The translations under genes and the position numbers were made by a program. DNA of 10,993 bases, taken from assembly GCA_015223015.1 (NCBI GenBank), contig JADFWK010000016.1, positions 1-10,993 of the forward strand, read 5' to 3'. The notes under the pieces are model-generated. The model did no database searches. It saw only the letters and a program-made list of their open reading frames with translations, and was not told the origin of the DNA. Position 1 is the stretch's first letter; each line of letters begins with the position of its first letter. This DNA comes from Pseudomonadota bacterium. Its GTDB lineage: Bacteria; Desulfobacterota; DSM-4660; Desulfatiglandales; B25-G16. Below are positions 6,553-10,993 of this stretch, piece by piece.

Positions 6553-7659
6553 TTAAAAATCGGGCTCCAAGACGATCCGTTTAAAAGGGGGCACCTTGTG
6601 AGCCTCATCAAAGGTTTCCGCGATAGTACTCATTGGCCGCGTTTCCACGAATGGCTCTATATCAATGCTTTTGTTCAAGACCATATCAAGCACGATAGGG
6701 TAATATTCGGGCAGACAGCCCCAGGTTCCGATAATTTCGGCATCAAAGGCCATCAAACGACCAATTGCGTATTCTGTCTTGCCAAGCCCAAATCCAAGCA
6801 CAAGCAGTTTCCCGGTGAACCCGAGCATGCTCAATGCAATTTCCTGACCAGCCTTTGCCCCTGTGACCTCGAATATCTTCCAGCCATAATTCGGCCAACC
6901 TTTTTCCTTTGATAGGCCCCTGAATTCTTTGACAACGTCCCTGACCTCTTTGTCAGCAGAGCTGATTACAAAATCAGCACCATAGGACAGGGCCCTCTTG
7001 AGCTTTTCCGGGTTTCGTGCAATGCCTATAACGGTTTTTGCACCGAGGGCCTTTGCTACCTGGCCCATATACTGACCCACACCACCAGTAATTCCTATGA
7101 TAACAACATTATCTCCCGGATTCAGGTCTGCCCTCACAGCAGCCTGGTAAGGCGTGGTTGCAGCATCAGCCACCACCGCCAGATGTGATAGCGGAATCCC
7201 CCCCTTGTCTTTCACCTCGCAAAGATCTATGCTCGGTACTGGAATATGGCTCGAGAAACCACCATACAGCCCAAGACTGTTACCGGGCATTTTCTGGTTA
7301 AGGCATCTATTCCCTCTTCCAGTTTTGCAGAGCATACACTGACGACAGGGCATTACTGCAGGGATAATCACCTCTTTCCCGATCCAGCTTTCATCTCCAG
7401 CTACCACAGTACCTGCAATTTCATGACCGAGAGTTAAGGGAGGTTTTGAAACCGTTGGCACCCCATCATAAAAGTACCCCAGGTCAGTGTGGCAAACCCC
7501 GCATCCTGCTATTTCAACCAAAACTTCACCTGGCTTTAGTTCAGGTACCGGTATCTCAGTCTTTTCCAATTTGCCTGGGGTTACCGCTCCTGTTTCTTTG
7601 TCCCGTGATGTAGGTTGAACCATCTGCCACGTCTGAATCTTATCTGGTATTTCTGCCAT
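6553..7659 (-). CDS. had: 6-hydroxycyclohex-1-ene-1-carbonyl-CoA dehydrogenase (zinc-type)
   Basis: NAD-dependent alcohol dehydrogenase (BamQ in Geobacter) that oxidises the product of Dch to 6-oxocyclohex-1-ene-1-carbonyl-CoA, the substrate of BamA. It is a zinc MDR protein of 368 residues. The catalytic zinc region shows C56 (GVCHTD) and H79-E80 (GHE), with D165 in VADAATTPYQ near the third-ligand position. The structural zinc lobe has C105, C108, C111 and C119. The nucleotide fold is GITGGVG (189-195). The extended N-terminus (IQTWQMVQPTSRDKETG) and the dch/bamA neighbours distinguish it from general alcohol dehydrogenases; the exact substrate is inferred. GGAGG at 6-nt spacing precedes the ATG at 7659. 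A 9-mer repeat array lies just upstream. Confidence 0.93.
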   Translation of the reverse strand: MAEIPDKIQTWQMVQPTSRDKETGAVTPGKLEKTEIPVPELKPGEVLVEIAGCGVCHTDLGYFYDGVPTVSKPPLTLGHEIAGTVVAGDESWIGKEVIIPAVMPCRQCMLCKTGRGNRCLNQKMPGNSLGLYGGFSSHIPVPSIDLCEVKDKGGIPLSHLAVVADAATTPYQAAVRADLNPGDNVVIIGITGGVGQYMGQVAKALGAKTVIGIARNPEKLKRALSYGADFVISSADKEVRDVVKEFRGLSKEKGWPNYGWKIFEVTGAKAGQEIALSMLGFTGKLLVLGFGLGKTEYAIGRLMAFDAEIIGTWGCLPEYYPIVLDMVLNKSIDIEPFVETRPMSTIAETFDEAHKVPPFKRIVLEPDF

Positions 7660-7724
7660 TTTTATCCTCCTTGTTATATGGGTTTATTGTGTTTACTATC
7701 TCTACTGGTCACTCATTGCTGTTC

Positions 7725-7771
7725 TAACTTCAGGAACTTTAGTTCACTTTAGTCAATTTAGCTCACTTTAG
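7725..7771 (-). repeat. Array of five 9-mers (CTAAAGTGA type) upstream of had
   Basis: On the minus strand the units are CTAAAGTGA (7771-7763), CTAAATTGA (7761-7753), CTAAAGTGA (7752-7744), CTAAAGTTC (7742-7734) and CTGAAGTTA (7733-7725), with single-base spacers at 7762 and 7743. The repeat period is therefore 9-10 bp, close to one DNA turn. It fills much of the 125-nt gap between the SDR and had. The same unit occurs in the opposite orientation at 10762-10814. Confidence 0.75.
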
Positions 7772-7784
7772 GTACTTCTTCCTC

Positions 7785-8537
7785 CTAGCTCATCCCATAA
7801 CCACCATCAACACACAGGAGCTGACCGGTGATATAGTCACTTTCGTCTGAGCTTAAAAAGACAAATGCTGGAGAGATGTCATCGGGTTCAGCAAAACGTT
7901 TGAGCAATATCCTATTCATGTATATCTCTTTCAGTTTTTCATCGGTCCGTATCTTTTCGGTCATATCGGTGGCCACAATACCCAGGCAAATAACATTTAC
8001 ACATACATTGTACCGTGCGAGCTCCCGTGCTGCTGACTTGGTGAAGCTTAACAGCCCCCCTTTGGCCGCACTATAGTTTATCTGACCTACAGTGCCCACA
8101 ATCCCAGCTACTGAAGTTACGTTAATGATCTTCCCCTTGTTTTGCTCCTTCATATGCCTTGCAGCAAATTGGGTACAGAGAAAGGCACCCTTCAAATGAA
8201 TATCTACTACCTGATCCCACTGGTCCTCAGTCATCTTCAACAACATCGCCGGCCGGCTCAGCCCTGCGTTGTTGACCAGAATGTCGATACCGCCGAACTC
8301 GTCAACACCCTTTTGAACCAATGCCTCAGCATCGGCCGCTTTAGACACGTCAGCCTTAACAAGAACCGCCTTTTCCCCCATTTCTTTAATCGCTGTAACA
8401 ACCTCTTCACCTGCAGTCTGATTGGCTGTGTAATTGACTACGACACTGGCGCCTTCCCTTGCATAGGCCAATGCAATGGCTCTACCAACCCCCCTGCTGC
8501 TCCCGGTTACTAGTGCCACCTTGTCTTTGAGTCTCAC
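7785..8537 (-). CDS. FabG-like short-chain dehydrogenase/reductase
   Basis: Classical NAD(P)-dependent SDR of 250 residues, cytoplasmic. The cofactor motif is TGSSRGVG (11-18), then NNAG (89-92), Ser142 and Y155-x3-K159 for catalysis. The Asn of the usual catalytic tetrad appears to be replaced by His (DIHLKG, 112-117), and the usual P-G after NVI is L-G (CLGIVATDM); both are deviations from textbook FabG. Next to bamA and had it could act as a 3-hydroxyacyl-CoA dehydrogenase (for example on 3-hydroxypimeloyl-CoA) or an acetoacetyl-CoA reductase rather than in fatty acid synthesis; that is inference. The start is GTG at 8537, preceded by AAAGGAGG with 5-nt spacing. It may be co-transcribed with had, since no terminator separates them. 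Confidence 0.88.
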   Translation of the reverse strand: MRLKDKVALVTGSSRGVGRAIALAYAREGASVVVNYTANQTAGEEVVTAIKEMGEKAVLVKADVSKAADAEALVQKGVDEFGGIDILVNNAGLSRPAMLLKMTEDQWDQVVDIHLKGAFLCTQFAARHMKEQNKGKIINVTSVAGIVGTVGQINYSAAKGGLLSFTKSAARELARYNVCVNVICLGIVATDMTEKIRTDEKLKEIYMNRILLKRFAEPDDISPAFVFLSSDESDYITGQLLCVDGGYGMS

Positions 8538-8577
8538 CTCTGCCTCCTTTTTTGTTCACGGTTACATAGCTACAATA

Positions 8578-8606
8578 TAACTACGTCATAGTTACATATC
8601 TGTCAA
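8578..8606 (-). promoter_or_regulatory. Candidate promoter and operator of the SDR gene
   Basis: A perfect TTGACA (minus strand, 8606-8601) is followed 17 nt later by TAGTTA (8583-8578) at the -10 position. The palindrome TAACTA-CGTCA-TAGTTA (8578-8594) covers that -10 and part of the spacer, the classic place for a repressor operator. GTTACATA also occurs twice, at 8561-8568 and 8591-8598. The leader would be about 35 nt. The -10 is poor (an alternative is TTATAT at 8580-8575), which would suit a tightly regulated promoter. Confidence 0.45.
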
Positions 8607-8659
8607 TAAAATTATCGAAATAAACTGTCAGGTTCAATGAGTTAATTTACTCAAAAATA

Positions 8660-8695
8660 AAAAACCACACTCACTTATGGATGGGTGTAGTTTTT
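8660..8695 (-). terminator. Intrinsic terminator after the acyl-CoA dehydrogenase
   Basis: Arms 8660-8670 and 8685-8695 form an 11-bp stem. The single non-Watson-Crick pair is G-U on the minus strand but A-C on the plus strand, so the structure favours minus-strand RNA. There the stem ends in a run of six T and then ATTTTT. It lies 85 nt after the acyl-CoA dehydrogenase stop and before the SDR promoter. Confidence 0.7.
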
Positions 8696-8779
8696 AATTT
8701 GCGTTTATCACCTATTATTGGTAGGGAAAACCACTCATAGCAGCCTTCCTTTTATGGTCTCTGAAATCTCTAAGGCTCC

Positions 8780-9931
8780 TCACATAGCTCCCGAACGTTT
8801 CTCCTTTAGCATTTCCCTGGCAATAACCAGCCTCTGAATCTGGTTGGTGCCTTCAAAAATCTGGGTCAGCTTTGCATCCCGAAACAGCCTTTCTACCGGA
8901 TAATCCTTCATATAGCCATAGCCACCAAAGATTTGAACAGCATCTGTTGTAATCTTCATGGCGATGTCACTGCAGAAGCACTTAGCCATTGATGCCAATT
9001 TTACATTCGATTTGTTTCTATCGTGCTCTTTAGCCGCCTCTATCATTAAACCTCTGCCGGCTTCAATTTGTATGGCCGCGTCGGCCAGCATGAAGCTTAT
9101 GGCCTGATGCCTGACAATCGGCTTTCCGAATGTCTTTCTCTCGCATGCGTATTTGAAAGAGAGATCAAGCGCCGTCTCTGCTATCCCCAAAGCCAAGGCT
9201 CCGATACTGGGTCTGGACATATAGAAGTCTTCCATTGCGATGCGAAATCCCTCCCCTTCCCTGCCCAGCCGGTTATCTCGGCTAACCTTTACATCCTCCA
9301 GAATAACCTCAGTCGTATTACTGGCCCTGAACCCAAGCTTATCCTCTTCTTTGCCGACAGACACACCGTCCTGATCCCTTTCCACCACAAAAAATGTGAA
9401 TTTGTTTCCCCCGGTTTTTGCCAAAACAGTATACAGAGACGCCACTCCCCCATTAGTCGAGAAACATTTGTGCCCGTTCAGAATATAATCACCATTTTCC
9501 TTTTGCGCCTTCGCTTGTATTCCCGCCACATCAGAACCTGCGTATGGTTCTGTAACGAGGTAGCCTACGAGTTCATCGCCCTTTGCGAGGCGCGGGAAAA
9601 AGCGATCTTTTTGACTCTGGTTTCCTGCTGATATTATGGGAAAAATGCCTACTGCCTGAATAATAAGGAGCAAAGCTGAAGAGGCACATGCCTTTGCAAT
9701 CTCCTCAACGCAGAGGCAATACATGAGCGTTTTATCCTCGTCAAGTCCCCCGTAAGCAGGAGGTAGAAGTATTTGCAGCAGGCCCATTTCCGCAAAGAGC
9801 CGGGCTATATCCCATCGAAAGACACCCTCCCGGTCCATCTCAGCGGCGATAGGCGCAATCCGGTCCTTTGCCAGCTTCTTTACATTATCCACAATAATCC
9901 TTTGCTCGAAGTTAAGTTCATCGAAAATCAT
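8780..9931 (-). CDS. Acyl-CoA dehydrogenase, medium-chain (MCAD)-like
   Basis: FAD-dependent enzyme that introduces an alpha,beta double bond into an acyl-CoA and passes electrons to electron-transfer flavoprotein. Its 383 residues cover the full family fold: N-terminal helical domain (about 1-120), middle beta domain with VTEPYAGSD (126-134) and NGHKCFSTNGG (152-162), and C-terminal helical domain with YACERKTFGKPI (261-272) and the FAD-binding FGGYGY. The catalytic Glu is E360 in QIFEGTNQIQR, as in MCAD. Context suggests a substrate linked to benzoyl-CoA metabolism, for example pimeloyl-CoA, glutaryl-CoA or an alicyclic acyl-CoA as in Syntrophus, but sequence inspection alone cannot choose. 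GGGAGG lies 9 nt before the ATG at 9931. A terminator follows. Confidence 0.92.
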   Translation of the reverse strand: MIFDELNFEQRIIVDNVKKLAKDRIAPIAAEMDREGVFRWDIARLFAEMGLLQILLPPAYGGLDEDKTLMYCLCVEEIAKACASSALLLIIQAVGIFPIISAGNQSQKDRFFPRLAKGDELVGYLVTEPYAGSDVAGIQAKAQKENGDYILNGHKCFSTNGGVASLYTVLAKTGGNKFTFFVVERDQDGVSVGKEEDKLGFRASNTTEVILEDVKVSRDNRLGREGEGFRIAMEDFYMSRPSIGALALGIAETALDLSFKYACERKTFGKPIVRHQAISFMLADAAIQIEAGRGLMIEAAKEHDRNKSNVKLASMAKCFCSDIAMKITTDAVQIFGGYGYMKDYPVERLFRDAKLTQIFEGTNQIQRLVIAREMLKEKRSGAM

Positions 9932-9970
9932 TTATGAGAACCTCCCATAGTGGTTGAAAAAATCGTAACC

Positions 9971-9999
9971 GTTCACGGTTCAGGGTTTAAAGGTTCAGA
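9971..9999 (+). repeat. Tandem 7-mer repeats (GTTCACG type)
   Basis: Units are GTTCACG (9971-9977), GTTCAGG (9978-9984), GTTTAAAG (9985-9992) and GTTCAGA (9993-9999). The 10-mer GTTCACGGTT at 9971-9980 recurs at 8554-8563, between the SDR start and its candidate operator. The rest of the 289-nt gap between the B12-binding gene and the acyl-CoA dehydrogenase shows nothing I can name. Confidence 0.55.
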
Positions 10000-10220
10000 G
10001 ATTGTATATTCACCGCATAAATCTGAATTTTGGACAATGTTGTAGGAAAATTCGATTCGAAGACAAACTCGGATTTTTGGTTTTCTCCAATACGCAAAAA
10101 GTTCTTTCACTAAAGCGGATTGAGATGATATGCACAGATCCTGCACCGATCTCAAAGAAAAGGTTGCCAAGTGAGCGTTTGGAGGCGCGGGCTATAAAAA
10201 GGAATGGGACACGACCTGGC

Positions 10221-10622
10221 TTAGCGACTCAGATTGTTTTTGATATAGGTAACGATATCATCGGTATAGGTCCCAGGGCCAAAGATCTCGGCTATACCTA
10301 TTTTCTTGAGACCCGGTACATCCTCCTCAGGGATAATGCCACCTCCAATAACCAGAACATCATCTACCCCCCTTTCCTTTAAAAGCTCCATTATCCTCGG
10401 AAAGAGAAAGTCATGAGCGCCTGAGAGGATACTCAAGGCAATGACATCTACATCCTCTTGGATCGCTGTCTCCACTATCTGTTCCGGGCTCTGCCGTAAA
10501 CCGGTGTAGATTACCTCCATTCCTGCATCCATCATGGCACTGGCAATCACTTTTATTCCCCTATCATGGCCATCAAGGCCCGGCTTAGTGGCCAGAACCC
10601 TAATCTTCCTATTACTATCCAT
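10221..10622 (-). CDS. Stand-alone B12-binding subunit of a methylmalonyl-CoA-type mutase
   Basis: A 133-residue protein consisting only of the C-terminal cobalamin-binding domain found in methylmalonyl-CoA and isobutyryl-CoA-type mutases. The base-off/His-on motif D-x-H-x-x-G is present in [10 protein letters not shown] (D17, H19, G22), followed by S-x-L (64-66) and the GGG loop (93-95) that complete the B12 site. It would pair with a separate substrate-binding large subunit to rearrange the carbon skeleton of a CoA thioester, as in propionate or branched acyl-CoA metabolism. No large subunit is present on either side within this window. The start at 10622 has a weak ribosome binding site (GGGG, 10-nt spacing). 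It may be co-transcribed with the acyl-CoA dehydrogenase 289 nt downstream, as I see no clear terminator between them. Confidence 0.88.
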   Translation of the reverse strand: MDSNRKIRVLATKPGLDGHDRGIKVIASAMMDAGMEVIYTGLRQSPEQIVETAIQEDVDVIALSILSGAHDFLFPRIMELLKERGVDDVLVIGGGIIPEEDVPGLKKIGIAEIFGPGTYTDDIVTYIKNNLSR

Positions 10623-10672
10623 GGCGATTCAACCCCAATAGTGAACAAAGTGCCTCAAACCCGCCCTGGCGC

Positions 10673-10724
10673 TATGTGCTCGAATTAGCCTGCTAAGTCC
10701 GTTAGCCAGTATGTGCTCGAATTA
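10673..10724 (+). repeat. 15-bp direct repeat, two copies 37 bp apart
   Basis: TATGTGCTCGAATTA occurs at 10673-10687 and 10710-10724. The following ten bases are also similar (GCCTGCTAAG against TACTATTAAG), so the true unit may be about 25 bp and partly diverged. Confidence 0.65.
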
Positions 10725-10741
10725 TACTATTAAGCTTATAG

Positions 10742-10759
10742 GCCAGGACTGGGCCAGGG
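10742..10759 (-). repeat. Inverted copy of the 6304-6321 GC-rich element
   Basis: Read on the minus strand it is CCCTGGCCCAGTCCTGGC, one base different from 6304-6321. It lies directly beside the 9-mer array. Confidence 0.6.
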
Positions 10760-10761
10760 TT

Positions 10762-10814
10762 TATAAGTGATCTAAAGTGACTAAAGTTTCAAGTGCCTAA
10801 AGTGACTAAAGTTA
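10762..10814 (+). repeat. Second 9-mer array (CTAAAGTGA type), opposite orientation to the first
   Basis: Units on the plus strand: TATAAGTGA (10762-10770, degenerate), CTAAAGTGA (10772-10780), CTAAAGTTT (10781-10789), CTAAAGTGA (10797-10805) and CTAAAGTTA (10806-10814), with CAAGTGC in the middle. The 17-mer CTAAAGTGACTAAAGTT is exactly repeated at 10772-10788 and 10797-10813. The last unit overlaps the stop codon of the four-helix-bundle remnant. Confidence 0.75.
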
Positions 10815-10928
10815 TTTCTTTCCGATAGATGAAAAGATGGCGAGCAGTTCACTGCACTCATCATATTCTGATTTTGCCTTCTCCCAGGATAACCACTTTG
10901 CATCTACAATTACTTCTATCCAGTATTG
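10812..10928 (-). pseudogene. C-terminal remnant of a four-helix-bundle (S23/IVP-like) protein
   Basis: The frame reads QYWIEVIVDAKWLSWEKAKS, then about 18 more residues ending in SELLAIFSSIGKK and a TAA at 10814-10812. This matches the last helix of the short four-helix-bundle proteins first known from 23S rRNA intervening sequences (pattern: Y/F-W-L-E-L-I ... E-L-x-x-I-F-x-x-S-I-K). Upstream, the similarity stops at the GACGGTTTCGTAAAAAGCC string (10928-10946), and an in-frame TGA appears about 20 nt further on, so the first three helices are missing. Members are often mobile or dispersed, and their function is unknown. Because the gene ends within a repeat array and begins at another repeat-like string, it is probably a broken copy. 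Confidence 0.5.
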
Positions 10929-10946
10929 ACGGTTTCGTAAAAAGCC
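10928..10946 (+). repeat. GACGGTTTCGTAAAAAGCC string at the break of the four-helix-bundle gene
   Basis: This 19-mer resembles a short dispersed string (gacggtttcgtaaaaagtc) that I recall from delta-proteobacterial intergenic regions; I cannot verify this here. It coincides exactly with the point where the four-helix-bundle similarity ends. The last 47 bases of the window show nothing further. Confidence 0.25.
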
Positions 10947-10993
10947 TGAATACTCTCAATTCTCAAATTTGTTGTAATCGTACTATCTTGAAA

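Larger units (their letters stand above)
10623..10811. other. Gap upstream of the B12-binding gene, built largely of repeats
   Basis: No gene is visible. From left to right it holds an inverted copy of GCGCCAGGGC (10663-10672), a 15-bp direct repeat (10673-10687 and 10710-10724), the inverted GC-rich element at 10742-10759 and a 9-mer array. A perfect TATAAT on the minus strand (10726-10721), inside the second 15-bp copy, could be the -10 of the B12-binding gene, but there is no good -35 at the right distance. Confidence 0.5.

Noticed and set aside
9973..10170. Minus-strand open frame of 65 codons between the B12-binding gene and the acyl-CoA dehydrogenase
   Set aside because: No recognisable protein, no good ribosome binding site, and its end reads through the 7-mer repeats. 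It could be a gene remnant but I cannot support that.
10002..10382. Plus-strand open frame of 126 codons overlapping the end of the B12-binding gene
   Set aside because: Its second half is a shadow of the B12-binding gene, and the first half has no ribosome binding site and no familiar motif.
1..10993. CRISPR array, tRNA or rRNA genes, phage or defence system
   Set aside because: No regularly spaced repeats of CRISPR length, no cloverleaf or rRNA-like sequence, and no gene of phage or defence type was seen. The short repeats have units of 7 to 18 bp and no unique spacers.

Overview
The window looks like the chromosome of an anaerobic, probably Desulfobacterota-like (Syntrophus or sulfate-reducer type) bacterium. 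The main clue is a set of three genes for the lower part of the anaerobic benzoyl-CoA pathway as used by obligate anaerobes: cyclohexa-1,5-diene-1-carbonyl-CoA hydratase (Dch/BamR), 6-oxocyclohex-1-ene-1-carbonyl-CoA hydrolase (BamA/Oah) and 6-hydroxycyclohex-1-ene-1-carbonyl-CoA dehydrogenase (Had/BamQ). The taxon is an inference from gene content; no rRNA or tRNA gene is visible.

Left part (228-3060, + strand): a compact housekeeping run, psd - pssA - rsmD - coaD - ihfA. The first three junctions are 1 nt apart or overlapping, and coaD-ihfA are 26 nt apart. It makes phosphatidylethanolamine (PssA then Psd), methylates 16S rRNA (RsmD), makes dephospho-CoA (CoaD) and supplies an IHF-type DNA-bending protein. 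ihfA runs tail-to-tail into rlpA (3057-3821, - strand), and their stop codons overlap.

Right part (4025-10622, all - strand). In transcription order: a stand-alone B12-binding mutase subunit, an MCAD-like acyl-CoA dehydrogenase, a FabG-like SDR, had, bamA and dch. Dch hydrates the dienoyl-CoA, Had oxidises the alcohol and BamA hydrates and opens the ring to 3-hydroxypimeloyl-CoA. The SDR and acyl-CoA dehydrogenase would suit the following or neighbouring beta-oxidation-type steps (inference). Unlike the left block, these genes are separated by gaps of 125-395 nt. There is a 15-bp symmetrical terminator between bamA and dch, another terminator after the acyl-CoA dehydrogenase, and candidate promoters before dch and the SDR. 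The pathway is therefore probably expressed as several short transcripts.

The gaps carry short dispersed repeats: a 9-mer array (CTAAAGTGA) before had, repeated in the opposite orientation at 10.76-10.81 kb; GC-rich CCTGGCCCAG and GCGCCAGGGC elements at 6.3-6.5 kb, repeated inverted at 10.66-10.76 kb; and 7-mer GTTCACG-like repeats. At the right edge is the C-terminal remnant of a four-helix-bundle (S23/IVP-type) gene. At the left edge there may be a sliver of a transposase. I found no clearly new system; the most interesting signals are the repeat boundaries, the split transcription of the benzoyl-CoA genes and the candidate operator before the SDR.
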